This document shows positions 17,675 through 27,140 of a DNA stretch of 64,000 bases, one piece after another. The notes beneath the pieces are model-generated. The model did no database searches. It worked only from the letters and a program-made list of their open reading frames with translations, and had not been told where the DNA came from. Position numbers and translations under genes: made by a program. The stretch spans positions 1 through 64,000 of the forward strand of contig NSJJ01000005.1 in the NCBI GenBank assembly GCA_002632355.1, in the 5' to 3' direction. Position 1 is the first letter of the stretch; each line of letters starts with the position of its first letter. The stretch is from Sulfuricella denitrificans. GTDB taxonomy: Bacteria; Pseudomonadota; Gammaproteobacteria; Burkholderiales; Sulfuricellaceae.

Positions 17675-19171
17675 CTAAGCTGCGGTTATCCGCCGGTATT
17701 GCACCGCTTCCGCCACATGAGTGGCGCTGATTTGTTCCGCCCCGGCAAGATCGGCGATGGTGCGCGCCATATTGAGGATGCGGTGATAGGCACGAGCAGA
17801 GAGGTCAAGACGGGTGATGGCCTGTTTGAGCAGCATCATGCCGGCCGCATCCGGCTGGCAATGAAAATCGATTTCCTTACTTGAAAGCCGGGCATTTGGC
17901 TTGCCCTGGCGCGCCATTTGCACCTGGCGCGCTACCTCCACGCGGACCCTGATGGCAGCGCTTGATTCTCCCACTGCGGCCTGGGTCAGCTCACGCTCCG
18001 GCAGGGCCGGCACCTCAATCTGCATATCAATACGATCCAGCAAGGGGCCGGAAATTTTGCTTTTATAGCGTGTCACCTGATCCGGCGTGCAATGGCACTT
18101 GCCGCCGGGATGACCGAGATAGCCACAAGGGCAGGGATTCATCGCCGCCACCAGCTGGAATTGTGCAGGGAATTCCGCCTGCCGGGCAGCACGGGAGATG
18201 CTTATACGGCCGGATTCGAGCGGCTCGCGCAGAGTCTCCAGCGCCTTGCGGTCGAATTCCGGCAGTTCATCGAGAAATAGCACGGAATGGTGCGCCAGAC
18301 TGATTTCACCCGGACGGGGGTTACCACCGCCACCCACCAGCGCCGCGCTGGAAGCCGAATGGTGCGGAGCACGTAAAATTCTGCGGCGCCAGTTGCCCAG
18401 TTTGAAGCCACCATTCAGGGACTGGATCGCTGCCGCTTCGAGTGCTTCATCTTCCGTCATTCTCGGCAAAATACCGGGCAAACGGCTGGCCAGCATGGAT
18501 TTTCCGGTGCCAGGCGGTCCGGACATGAGAATGCTGTGACCGCCCGCTGCTGCTACTTCAAGAGCGCGCCTGGCGTGAACCTGACCCTTGACATCACTGA
18601 AATCCAGCTCCGTCATATCCATTTCCAGGTCTGTTACCGGGACATGGCGAATGAGTGCTTCCTGCCCGGCCAGATGGGCGCAGACTTCAAGCAACGAGCC
18701 CGCTGGAAAAACTGCCGCATCTTCCACCAGAGCGGCTTCATCCGCATTGCTACGCGGCAGGATAAAGGCACGACCATCCTTGCTGGCCTTGTAAGTCATG
18801 GCCAGCGCACCTCGAATCGGGCGTAGCTCACCTGTCAGCGCGAGTTCTCCGGCAAACTCATATTCCTTGAGACGTTGCTGAGGCAGCTGGCCAGAAGCAG
18901 CCAGAATTCCCAGTGCAATAGGCAAGTCGAAACGCCCGCTTTCCTTGGGCAAATCGGCAGGCGCCAGATTGACCGTAATACGCCGGGCAGGAAATTCGAA
19001 ACGTGCATTCTGCAAAGCAGCGCGTACCCGGTCACGCGCTTCCTTGACCTCTGCTTCTGGCAGGCCAACCAGGGTGAAAGAAGGAAGACCATTGGCCAGA
19101 TGCACTTCCACCGTTACCAGTGGAGCATCCATGCCATTCAGGGCGCGACTGTAAAGGACGGCAAGGGACAT
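17675..19171 (-). CDS. comM: YifB/ComM-family Mg-chelatase-like AAA+ ATPase
   Basis: 498 aa, the normal length. The N-terminal Lon-substrate-like fold (about 1-170, MSLAVLYSRALNGMDAPLVTVEVHL) is followed by an AAA+ Mg-chelatase domain with Walker A GPPGTGKSML, Walker B VLFLDELPEF and a C-terminal helical domain. A zinc-type cysteine cluster CPCGYLGHPGGKCHC lies within it. In naturally competent bacteria ComM is a helicase that promotes branch migration during transformation. Confidence 0.95.
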   Translation of the reverse strand: MSLAVLYSRALNGMDAPLVTVEVHLANGLPSFTLVGLPEAEVKEARDRVRAALQNARFEFPARRITVNLAPADLPKESGRFDLPIALGILAASGQLPQQRLKEYEFAGELALTGELRPIRGALAMTYKASKDGRAFILPRSNADEAALVEDAAVFPAGSLLEVCAHLAGQEALIRHVPVTDLEMDMTELDFSDVKGQVHARRALEVAAAGGHSILMSGPPGTGKSMLASRLPGILPRMTEDEALEAAAIQSLNGGFKLGNWRRRILRAPHHSASSAALVGGGGNPRPGEISLAHHSVLFLDELPEFDRKALETLREPLESGRISISRAARQAEFPAQFQLVAAMNPCPCGYLGHPGGKCHCTPDQVTRYKSKISGPLLDRIDMQIEVPALPERELTQAAVGESSAAIRVRVEVARQVQMARQGKPNARLSSKEIDFHCQPDAAGMMLLKQAITRLDLSARAYHRILNMARTIADLAGAEQISATHVAEAVQYRRITAA

Positions 19172-19245
19172 GCACTACCTTGGGTAAAGGGTATAGAAAT
19201 AGCCAACTTCCAGGATTTTAGCTGAAACAGCAAGATCGACAAATC

Positions 19246-21252
19246 TTACATTTTTTCCAGTGCCACCGCACCACTCCAGTCTGATGAGGGGGGGGCAGCA
19301 CGTAATTCCGAAATGCGTTGCAAATATATTTCTGCAATCTTGTCTTGCGGAAAAATCTCATGGATCTTTTTCCACAACTCCTCACTTTGATCCCACTGTG
19401 AGGCTTGAAAGGTATCAATCGCATGCCTGCTCAAGGTGATCAGCTCATTATCCTGACAAATGGTATAAATTCCCACCGGCGTGAGCTTTCCCTTGACTAT
19501 GACCACATCCACTTTTCTTAAGTGCTCACACCGTTCCAGCATAGATACTGTAAATTCGCTTAACAGGATATCCGTGCCATAGAGTTTATTGACCCCTTCC
19601 AGGCGTGACGCAAGATTGACCGTATCACCGATAGCGGAATAGTCGAAACGATCATCTGAGCCCATGTTGCCCACGATCGCGCTGCCTGAATGGATCCCGA
19701 TGCGCATGTAAAGCGGCGGCAAACCTTCCGTGGCAAGTGATTCACGCATTGCGGCCATTGCAGCCTGCATTTCAATAGCGGCCTGACAGGCATGATCGGC
19801 ATGTTTGGGATCGTCCAGTGGTGCCCCCCAGAAAGCCATGATGGCGTCGCCGATGAATTTATCCACGGTGCCGTTGTGACGCAAGATGATGCGCGTCATT
19901 TCTGTCAGATGGCGGTTGAGCAAGCGGGAAACATCTTCCGGATTCATTTGTTCTGAAATGCTGGTAAAGCCCTTGAGGTCAGTGAACAGGATCGTGACCT
20001 CCCGCTTCTGCCCGCCCAGCTTCAGTTTCTCGGGGTGGGCGATCATTTCAGCCACCACCTGGGGTGGAACATAATGCTCGAATGCCTGCTTGATTTGCCG
20101 TTTGCGTTGCTGTTCGGCCAGGAAAGCCATACCACCCTGACCAACATACATCAGCACGATCCCAACCAGGGGTGCGCCCGCTGGCAGCCAGATATTACGG
20201 TAGCGGAATAGCCACCAGTCGAGTCCCACAACGGCCATCATCAGGACCAGGCCCAGCAGCGCGCTCAGTACCGGTCGCCAGCGCCACATACCAAGGGCGG
20301 ACAATAGAATGCTTATGGCAAGCAAAGCGTATTTTGCTGCTGGATGGGCCTGCGTCAGGGTGATGCCGGTCAGCACGTTTTCCAGGATGCTGGCATGCAA
20401 CTCCACACCGGGCGTGAGCCAGCGGGTTGAAGCCGTAAATGGCGTGGAAAAAGTATCCGCCTGTGCAGCGCCGGCATCGGGGCTGGCTTTGGTGTCTCGC
20501 CCCACCAGCACGATCTGGTCGCGGAAAAATTCTTTTGGCAGGAATTTTTCCGGATCGAGTGCCTGATAATAGGAGACATAAGGGAAAGTATGATCCGGCC
20601 CCAGATAGCGAATCATGGGGGGTTTCGGCAGTCTGACAGGTGGCAGCATCCCGGGACGGGTCTGATTGAACTTGTCCAGGATGACGCGCCAGAATGCATC
20701 CCTGTTGTCCGGCAACTGGCGAATGATCATATCGCCATCCAGCGTCATGGTTGCCAGTCCGCCGATTGCACCCGCCTGGGTAAAGTCGCGCAAAGGATCG
20801 ACTCGCAGCCATTGACGGGCATATGTGGTTTCCTGGAAAACCCAGTCTGCGGCCAGTACCACATTGCCCGCCCGCCTGATCGCATCTGCCAGTTGGCTAT
20901 CCTGATCCGGAGTGGAGGCGACGTCCATGATCAGGTCGAATGCGACAACTGCAGCACCCGCCTCACTTAACCTGTCCACCAGTTCGGCGTGCAATCCCCT
21001 TGGCCATGGCCAGCGCAAGCCAATCTCGGCGAATGAAGGCTCGTCGATGCCGATAATGGTAATCGGTAGTGTGGACTGCATGGGTGCGGTATGCACCGAT
21101 AGCAGGTCAAAGCCTTTTTTTTCCAGCAACTGCCACTGGGAACTCAGCCCCGCCAAGGCTAACAAGACGAAGGTGACAAGGGAAAGCAGGGGCGTTTTTA
21201 GTTCAGGGCGAAAATGGACACGCCCCCACAGCTCAGAAACGATATTTGGCAT
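19246..21252 (-). CDS. CHASE2-domain adenylate cyclase
   Basis: 668 aa inner-membrane protein. It has one N-terminal membrane segment (about 20-40), a periplasmic CHASE2 sensor (about 45-320), three closely spaced membrane segments (about 325-400) and a class III cyclase domain (about 425-600). The metal aspartates are in LFTDLKGFT and DKFIGDAIMAFWG. The Lys of that motif and the Asp in AIGDTVNLASRLE specify adenine, and the transition-state Asn and Arg are present. cAMP synthesis is therefore predicted. Its start overlaps the end of the FecR/TPR gene by 20 bp, so the two are co-translated. Confidence 0.92.
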   Translation of the reverse strand: MPNIVSELWGRVHFRPELKTPLLSLVTFVLLALAGLSSQWQLLEKKGFDLLSVHTAPMQSTLPITIIGIDEPSFAEIGLRWPWPRGLHAELVDRLSEAGAAVVAFDLIMDVASTPDQDSQLADAIRRAGNVVLAADWVFQETTYARQWLRVDPLRDFTQAGAIGGLATMTLDGDMIIRQLPDNRDAFWRVILDKFNQTRPGMLPPVRLPKPPMIRYLGPDHTFPYVSYYQALDPEKFLPKEFFRDQIVLVGRDTKASPDAGAAQADTFSTPFTASTRWLTPGVELHASILENVLTGITLTQAHPAAKYALLAISILLSALGMWRWRPVLSALLGLVLMMAVVGLDWWLFRYRNIWLPAGAPLVGIVLMYVGQGGMAFLAEQQRKRQIKQAFEHYVPPQVVAEMIAHPEKLKLGGQKREVTILFTDLKGFTSISEQMNPEDVSRLLNRHLTEMTRIILRHNGTVDKFIGDAIMAFWGAPLDDPKHADHACQAAIEMQAAMAAMRESLATEGLPPLYMRIGIHSGSAIVGNMGSDDRFDYSAIGDTVNLASRLEGVNKLYGTDILLSEFTVSMLERCEHLRKVDVVIVKGKLTPVGIYTICQDNELITLSRHAIDTFQASQWDQSEELWKKIHEIFPQDKIAEIYLQRISELRAAPPSSDWSGAVALEKM

Positions 21253-24200
21253 CTATTCCATAAAAGGTGGAATTATTCTTCGAGAAAACATTGGCCACCA
21301 CGCCATCGAAAGACCAGTGCTTGTCCTGCGTTTCCCAATAAGCCCTCAAACCCGCGTCCCATCCGGCATGAAGCTTCTGGCTATAATCCGTGTATGTATT
21401 GGGGTTGTTCACGTCCTCCGACCTTTCCACCCTGGAATAACGTTCTCCGCGCCAGATTGCCAGCGCATTGATAAACAGGCGCCGCGGGCCAGTCCAGGTT
21501 GTACCGAGAATAAACTGGTGGCGCGCCAGATAGGGAATGGGAAACCCTTCAACGCTTCTGTCATTAATCAGTTCAGAGTCGGTGTAGATATAGCGCGAAT
21601 AAATCGACCAGCTCGGGTTAAGTATATGGTTCAAGGCTGCCCCGGCAGAAATGGCTTGTCCTTCGTTGAATTGTGGCGTGCCCTCCAAGGCATCTACGCT
21701 GGCTGCATTGATCAGTCTATTGCCTTTGAGCTTATCCAGGCCTTCCAGATAACTGCTCTGGATATCCGAAACCTGGCCATTCTTGACCCTGCGCTTATCG
21801 AAGAACAGCGTGGAGAAAGTATGGGGGTTCCATTCCCATTCCATTTGCGCTTTTGACCGGACGATACGCCCACCAGGCGAAACCAGTTGAGCGTCGACCG
21901 GGATGCCCGCAGTGGTGACTGAACCTAAAGTGCTGACAGAAGCCGGGCGTGTCCATTCCTGATAGGCAGCACGCAACAGAGCGCTTCCCCAGTGCTGGAC
22001 CAACCCAAGTCTTTTGTTGATGCGTTCTTCAGTATGCTCGTTGTGGGCATAGTCAAAGGTTTCAGGATAACCCACAAGCCCAAGGCCTGAATCGGCGGTT
22101 TTGGTATAGCGTTGACTGAAAAGATCGGTTTGCAGCAACAGGGTATCGCTGAGCGAGAATCGCCCCGAAATATATGCATCGCGAGAACGATCTTTGGTGG
22201 TAATGTTGTTGACCACTGGATTGTCGGGATAGCTTGGTATCGTGATCGCCAGTGCCTGCGGGGTTTCAAGCGAGGCTGATTCATACCCCCAGCTGAATTC
22301 GGTTTTGTCGCCCAGCGCAAAAGAGTGCCGTAACTGATATTCACGCGTATCCGTGTTGGTCAAGTAATTCAGTTCTCCATCCGGGGTGTGGCCCGAGAGA
22401 CCCGTTTTTTCCTTGCCGTCTCCAATTTTTATCCAGAGTTGAGCGCTGGGTGAAAATTTGTAATTACCGCCCATATCCACCCGGTCTGCTCTATAGGTGA
22501 CAGGAAAGGTTCCGAGCTTTCCGTCGGTATCAGTCTGGGTGGCGAAGCCAAACAAACCCAACTCATGAACGGGGTTTGCACCCAGTGCAGCGGTAAGTGT
22601 AGTACTGTCTGCGCTGATAGCCGAAGTACCGGGATCGAGTCTCACATGCCCGGCATCGAAAAAATAAGCCAGCGGGAACAGCGAGTTCGAATACCCGTTG
22701 GCTGTGATATAAGGCTGATATGCCTTCATTTCTTCCTGATAGTTGTAGCGCACACCGGCATTAAAATAATTTCCGGGTTTCGGCAGCAGGGTCTGAAACC
22801 GGTTACTGCCGCCAAACGCCGTGGGGTCGACCAGATAGCCCTGGAACAACTCGGAATTCTTGTTAAACAGGCTGGGGTAACGATCCGCCAGAAACAAATG
22901 GCTGCCGCCCCAGAAGGGGGAATAGGACTCCTGAGCATGATTGAACGCCCACTCTTCCAGGCCGAAAAAAGCCAAAGCGCTGCCCAGATTGGCCGTCCCT
23001 TTCTGATCGTTGGCTATCTGGTTCAGGGATTTCAGGTAAGGCATGCGCTGCATGGCCTCCCGCCCTTCGGCGATGGCCTTGCCGGATTCAAAGTAGTCTC
23101 CATGAATGATACTTGCCAGCATGTAGGGAAATGGATCCTTCGGATCCAGTATTTTGGCACGGTCTAACTCTTCCAGAGCACGCTCGACACGGTCCATCTG
23201 GTAGTAAGCCACTGCTGTATACATGTGCACCCGGGCGTAGCGAGGCTCGATGACGCTGGCTTTGAGGAAAAACTCCAGTGCTTGTTGCGTGTTACCACGC
23301 TTGAGTTCCAGCAATCCCCGACCAGTCAACGCAACATAGTCGCCCGGATTGTCCTGAAGCGCCTTGCCATATTCAGCTTCAGCGTGTTTGAAATTGTTGG
23401 CGAAGGTTTCCAGCGTCGCCAACTCGCCACGATAGCCCGCTCCGTGGGGATTGATAGCAAGCGCCTGATTTAGGTCTGAGCGACCATTTTTGATATCCTC
23501 CCTCTCGCTATTAACCGCACCCAGGCCATACCACCCCCTGTCGTCCTCGGGTTTAAGGGCGATCGCTGCCAGATAGGCGGACTCGGCACCCTTGGCATCG
23601 CCCTGTTTCCTGGCCAGCGCCCCCATGTTCAGGTAAGCATCCACGATATGGGGTGTTTGCGTCAGGGCAAGCTTGAGCTGACTTTGACTTTCTGCATTTT
23701 GATCAGAAAACAGGTAAACACGCGCCAACTGGCTTGCAATACGCGGATTACCGGGAAATCTTTGACGGGCCTGCTGGAGTAATTCACTGGCTTTGCCTTG
23801 TTCGCCGCTGTATACCATCAGATCAGACAGGATCAGATAAGCGGCAGGTTGTTTGAGTTCCGGCGTTGCAACAAGCCGCTGCAAAATATCCAGTGCGGAC
23901 TTGAACTGCCCCCCCTGAATCAGGGCAACCACACGTCCCAGAGCCGTCAATTCTCTTTCACCATCCACCGGAATCCGGGTGAAATAAGATTCGGCTTTAT
24001 TCACATCTCCGCGGTGCAATTCCACATAAGCCATCCCCAGCAATGCGCCAGCTGCATCAGGCTGCTGCTCCAGAGCTGCGCGGTATTGCTGCTCAGCCAA
24101 AGTCCATTGCGCCAAATCCACATGAATATTTCCGCGCTGTACCTGGCTGATGAAATCGCCGCCCTTTAACCCGGCCAGTTCCTGGCGCAACTTCGTCACG

Positions 24201-24862
24201 GAATCATCATGCAGGTAAATGTGACGCAAGGTTTCGACACTATAAGCACTAACCCATTGGACGCGGTCGTGTGGATTGCTGATAATAATCTTGACCGGTG
24301 CTTTTCCGACTTCCGCGATTGCCTGCTCGTTTCTGTTTACCGTCACTCGGCCCTGCTCGTTGTAAAAATCCACCGTCCCGCTCAGAACCGTCAGGGTCGA
24401 TTTACCACTTTCATCCACGTCCATTTCCCAGTCTGTGCCGCGAATGGCAGCAGTCGCAGAAGGCGTTTCCATGGTCAGGCGATTCGATATTTGCTTCGAC
24501 TGCGTCCAGCTTCTTCCCTTATTCAGGCGTACTGTCGTGTCTTGTTTATTCTGGGGATCCTGCACCTGCTTGATTTGCAACTGACTATTCTGGTTGAGGC
24601 TAAGCTGGGTTTGATCTATGAAAAGAAGTGCCATGCGGCTCAAGTCACCGGTTCTGACAAAATTTCCCGGAAACAGCCCCTGATTTACGCTCGCTGAACT
24701 CCACTGCTGTGTATTTTCGGGTCGATATTGCCCAACGCCCTTGAGGTTCACGATTTCTGCAATGGCCGGGCCAAGGATTGCCTGGGCGCTGACGGGAACA
24801 AGGAAAATCGCCAGAAAGGCAACTGCCTTCATACCCTGCTGGATACGCTGAATGTCCATCAT
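21233..24862 (-). CDS. Exported FecR/TPR protein with C-terminal outer-membrane-like region
   Basis: 1209 aa. A signal peptide (about 1-28, ending SAQA) precedes a FecR domain (about 40-150, including VRTGDLSRMALLFID and TPSATAAIRGTDWEMDVDE). Around ten TPR-like repeats follow (about 225-590). The last ~500 residues are rich in short aromatic beta strands and end in YRF, as outer-membrane beta-barrels do. GGGAGG lies ahead of ATG 24862. It is paired with the CHASE2 cyclase gene, whose sensor faces the same compartment. Function is unknown; a surface or periplasmic sensor that signals to the cyclase is my inference. Confidence 0.8.
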   Translation of the reverse strand: MMDIQRIQQGMKAVAFLAIFLVPVSAQAILGPAIAEIVNLKGVGQYRPENTQQWSSASVNQGLFPGNFVRTGDLSRMALLFIDQTQLSLNQNSQLQIKQVQDPQNKQDTTVRLNKGRSWTQSKQISNRLTMETPSATAAIRGTDWEMDVDESGKSTLTVLSGTVDFYNEQGRVTVNRNEQAIAEVGKAPVKIIISNPHDRVQWVSAYSVETLRHIYLHDDSVTKLRQELAGLKGGDFISQVQRGNIHVDLAQWTLAEQQYRAALEQQPDAAGALLGMAYVELHRGDVNKAESYFTRIPVDGERELTALGRVVALIQGGQFKSALDILQRLVATPELKQPAAYLILSDLMVYSGEQGKASELLQQARQRFPGNPRIASQLARVYLFSDQNAESQSQLKLALTQTPHIVDAYLNMGALARKQGDAKGAESAYLAAIALKPEDDRGWYGLGAVNSEREDIKNGRSDLNQALAINPHGAGYRGELATLETFANNFKHAEAEYGKALQDNPGDYVALTGRGLLELKRGNTQQALEFFLKASVIEPRYARVHMYTAVAYYQMDRVERALEELDRAKILDPKDPFPYMLASIIHGDYFESGKAIAEGREAMQRMPYLKSLNQIANDQKGTANLGSALAFFGLEEWAFNHAQESYSPFWGGSHLFLADRYPSLFNKNSELFQGYLVDPTAFGGSNRFQTLLPKPGNYFNAGVRYNYQEEMKAYQPYITANGYSNSLFPLAYFFDAGHVRLDPGTSAISADSTTLTAALGANPVHELGLFGFATQTDTDGKLGTFPVTYRADRVDMGGNYKFSPSAQLWIKIGDGKEKTGLSGHTPDGELNYLTNTDTREYQLRHSFALGDKTEFSWGYESASLETPQALAITIPSYPDNPVVNNITTKDRSRDAYISGRFSLSDTLLLQTDLFSQRYTKTADSGLGLVGYPETFDYAHNEHTEERINKRLGLVQHWGSALLRAAYQEWTRPASVSTLGSVTTAGIPVDAQLVSPGGRIVRSKAQMEWEWNPHTFSTLFFDKRRVKNGQVSDIQSSYLEGLDKLKGNRLINAASVDALEGTPQFNEGQAISAGAALNHILNPSWSIYSRYIYTDSELINDRSVEGFPIPYLARHQFILGTTWTGPRRLFINALAIWRGERYSRVERSEDVNNPNTYTDYSQKLHAGWDAGLRAYWETQDKHWSFDGVVANVFSKNNSTFYGIDAKYRF

Positions 24863-25053
24863 GATACCTCCCGATCCGATCTTTCTTAATCGAAAATGTG
24901 GCGCGGGGTGTGGACCGTATTTGCGGTTGCTGCCGCTCGGCTCTTTCTATTTCCCGCCATTTATTAGGGATTTGCCTACACCCTTGTTTTTTCTTCAAGC
25001 ATATACACAAAAGCAAGGTGTTACAACGAACTTTGAGGAACATGGCAATCAAT
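24863..25053. other. Upstream region of the FecR/TPR gene
   Basis: About 190 bases between the terminator and the FecR/TPR gene. It must contain that operon's promoter on the minus strand, but I see no clear hexamer pair. Only the GGGAGG ribosome binding site next to 24862 is clear. The plus-strand short frames here lack coding signs. Confidence 0.4.
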
Positions 25054-25090
25054 AAAAAACCCCTGAAACTTTACGTTTCAGGGGTTTTTT
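25054..25090 (-). terminator. Strong intrinsic terminator after tRNA-Thr
   Basis: A perfect 10-bp stem CCCCTGAAAC (25060-25069) / GTTTCAGGGG (25075-25084) with a 5-nt loop is flanked by six A on the left and six T on the right. It can therefore end transcription from either side. On the minus strand it closes the sspA-sspB-tRNA unit and insulates the FecR operon. Confidence 0.9.
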
Positions 25091-25120
25091 GATTTACTAC
25101 AGCGCATCGCTACGCATATT

Positions 25121-25196
25121 TGGTGCCGGATGTCGGAATCGAACTGACGACCTTCGCATTACAAGTGCGCTGCTCTGCCAACTGAGCTAATCCGGC
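25121..25196 (-). tRNA. tRNA-Thr (UGU)
   Basis: A 76-nt cloverleaf on the minus strand. The acceptor stem is GCCGGAT pairing with ATCCGGC, the D arm has GCTCAGTTGGCAGAGC, the anticodon loop is CTTGTAA (anticodon TGT), the T arm contains TTCGATTC, and CCA is encoded at the 3' end (25121-25123). It lies just downstream of sspB in the same direction. Confidence 0.97.
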
Positions 25197-25257
25197 GATG
25201 GGTGTGGATTATAAGGGAGCTTGGCCTGGCGGGCAAATCTCTCGTAGGTTTTATTGC

Positions 25258-25674
25258 TTATTTAACGACTTTCAGCGATGGCTTGCCGCGCTTGGGTGCC
25301 GGATTTCCGGATTGTGGCTCTGTATCGGGTTCGGTTTGGGCGCTTTCGGGCGAATCTTCTTCACGACCAAAAAAGAGTCCCTGTCCATTTTCCTTGGCGT
25401 AAATACCGATAACTGCGGTTATCGGCACAGAAATCTCGCGAGCTACGCCACTGAAACGCGCCGAAAAGCCCACCCAATCGTTATCGATAAGAAGATCCGG
25501 AGTGGCGCTTGCGCTGATATTGAGCACGATTTCGCCTTCCTTGACGAATTCCATAGGGACCCGGCAATTCTTATCAACAACAACCGCAAGGTAGGGCGTC
25601 AAACCGCTATCCGAACACCACTCGTAAATGGCACGGATCAGGTAGGGCTTGGTCGAGATTTCCTGTTCAGCCAT
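25258..25674 (-). CDS. sspB: ClpXP specificity-enhancing factor
   Basis: 138 aa. The N-terminal ~105 residues form the SspB substrate-binding fold (STKPYLIRAIYEWCSDSGLTPYL, GEIVLNISASAT, FSARFSGVAREISVP). The C-terminal tail is charged and flexible and ends in a basic KPSLKVVK stretch, matching the ClpX-docking peptide of the family. It delivers ssrA-tagged proteins to ClpXP. It starts 3 bp after sspA, the usual pairing. Confidence 0.95.
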   Translation of the reverse strand: MAEQEISTKPYLIRAIYEWCSDSGLTPYLAVVVDKNCRVPMEFVKEGEIVLNISASATPDLLIDNDWVGFSARFSGVAREISVPITAVIGIYAKENGQGLFFGREEDSPESAQTEPDTEPQSGNPAPKRGKPSLKVVK

Positions 25675-25677
25675 TGA

Positions 25678-26277
25678 TTACTTCCGCATAGCCTTTTCGG
25701 AGGGGGTCATTGCCTCAATATAGGCTGGACGAGAAAATATACGCTCAGCATATTTCAGCAACGGGGCTGCCTGCTTGGGCAACTCAATACCATAAAACTC
25801 GAGACGCCAGAGCAAGGGCGCAATCGCCACGTCAAGCATGGAAAATTCTTCGCCCAGCATGTATTTCTGCTTTGCAAAAATAGGTGCCAGCTGAGTCAGA
25901 TTGTCGCGAATTGTGACGCGCGCCTTGTCCGCCGCCTTTGGCGTGCCATTGACGATGGCACCAAGATGCGCAAACAGTTCCTGCTCAAAGCGATAAAGGA
26001 ACAGGCGCGCACGAGCACGCATCACAGGATCAGCAGGCATCAGTTGTGGATGCGGAAAGCGCTCATCGATATATTCGTTAATGATATTCGATTCATGCAG
26101 AATCAAATCCCGCTCAACCAGAACTGGCACCTGGTTATAGGGATTCATGACAGCCAGGTCTTCTGGCATGTTTTGCAAATCAACGTCTATTATCTGGAAA
26201 TCCATGCCTTTTTCGAACAACACAATACGGCAGCGCTGGCTGAAAGGGCAGGTGGTTCCTGAGTAGAGGGTCATCAT
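25678..26277 (-). CDS. sspA: Stringent starvation protein A
   Basis: 199-aa glutathione-S-transferase fold protein that binds RNA polymerase in known bacteria. The N-terminal thioredoxin-like part has YSGTTCPFSQRCRIVLFEKG, NPYNQVPVLVERDLILHESNIINEYIDERFPHPQLMP, and the C-terminal domain is all helical. It forms a two-gene unit with sspB, downstream of the cytochrome bc1 operon, an arrangement common in beta- and gammaproteobacteria. Confidence 0.96.
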   Translation of the reverse strand: MMTLYSGTTCPFSQRCRIVLFEKGMDFQIIDVDLQNMPEDLAVMNPYNQVPVLVERDLILHESNIINEYIDERFPHPQLMPADPVMRARARLFLYRFEQELFAHLGAIVNGTPKAADKARVTIRDNLTQLAPIFAKQKYMLGEEFSMLDVAIAPLLWRLEFYGIELPKQAAPLLKYAERIFSRPAYIEAMTPSEKAMRK

Positions 26278-26335
26278 GGATTTATGCTACCTCTGGAGAT
26301 GGGTTAAATTCATTTCTTGACTCGTAAAAGTCATG

Positions 26336-26367
26336 GCGCCGGTGGCGCTTTTCAAGCGCACCGGCGC
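26336..26367 (-). terminator. Probable terminator after petC
   Basis: A GC-rich hairpin with GCGCCGGTG(G)CGC on the left, GCGCACCGGCGC on the right, one bulged G and a 7-nt loop. It lies 24 bp after the cytochrome c1 stop codon. The T-run on the minus strand is weak, so readthrough into sspA is possible. Confidence 0.6.
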
Positions 26368-26391
26368 ACAGTTTTTGAAGCTCTGGGATAT

Positions 26392-27111
26392 TTAGTGAAT
26401 ATCTTTCCAGAATTCTTTCTTCAGGTAGTAGGAAACAATGAACAGCACACCGAGGAACAGAAGAACAATCACACCGAGACGCATGCGGGTCTGCTGTGCC
26501 GGTTCGCCCATGTAAACTAGATAATTCACCAGGTCGGCAACCGTAGCATCATATTCAGGCGTGGTCATGGAACCGGGCTTGCTCATCACAAGGTGCTTGG
26601 TTTCATGCTCACCGTGCTTCTCCACGTGCATCTCCTGCTCACCCTGCATCGCATACAGCACGTGAGGCATTCCCACCTTGTCGAATACCGCGTTATTCCA
26701 GCCGGTAGGGCGAGATTCATCACGATAGAAGCCGCGCAGGTAGGTATAAAGCCAGTCTGCGCCGCGAGAGCGGGCAATCACGGTCAAATCCGGCGGTGTA
26801 GCACCGAAGAACTCTTTTGCATCCTTCTTGCTCATCGCCACATCCATGGTCTGCCCGACTTTTTCCGCGGCAAACATCAGGTTTCCCTTGATCTGGTCAT
26901 CGGTCAGGCCGATATCCTTCAAGCGGTTGTAGCGCATGTATGAAGCGCTATGGCAGTTGAGGCAATAGTTGACGAAGGTCTTTGCACCACGCTGCAACGA
27001 GGCCTTGTCGTTCAGGTCATATGGCGCCTTGTCGAGATGCGCGCCACTGCTTGCCATCGCTACTGCGGGTGCAGCCAGCACCAGCAGCAACAGTTTCTTG
27101 ATCGTATTCAT
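26392..27111 (-). CDS. petC: Cytochrome c1 of the bc1 complex
   Basis: 239 aa from ATG 27111 (MNTIKKLLLL), which gives a clean signal peptide; the longer frame from 27126 lacks a binding site. Haem c attaches at CLNCH. A C-terminal membrane anchor (LGVIVLLFLGVLFIVSYYL) ends in KKEFWKDIH. It passes electrons from the Rieske centre to cytochrome c on the periplasmic side. Third gene of petABC, 29 bp after petB. Confidence 0.95.
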   Translation of the reverse strand: MNTIKKLLLLVLAAPAVAMASSGAHLDKAPYDLNDKASLQRGAKTFVNYCLNCHSASYMRYNRLKDIGLTDDQIKGNLMFAAEKVGQTMDVAMSKKDAKEFFGATPPDLTVIARSRGADWLYTYLRGFYRDESRPTGWNNAVFDKVGMPHVLYAMQGEQEMHVEKHGEHETKHLVMSKPGSMTTPEYDATVADLVNYLVYMGEPAQQTRMRLGVIVLLFLGVLFIVSYYLKKEFWKDIH

Positions 27112-27140
27112 GTTAACGAACCCCATTCTATGCGTATCAA

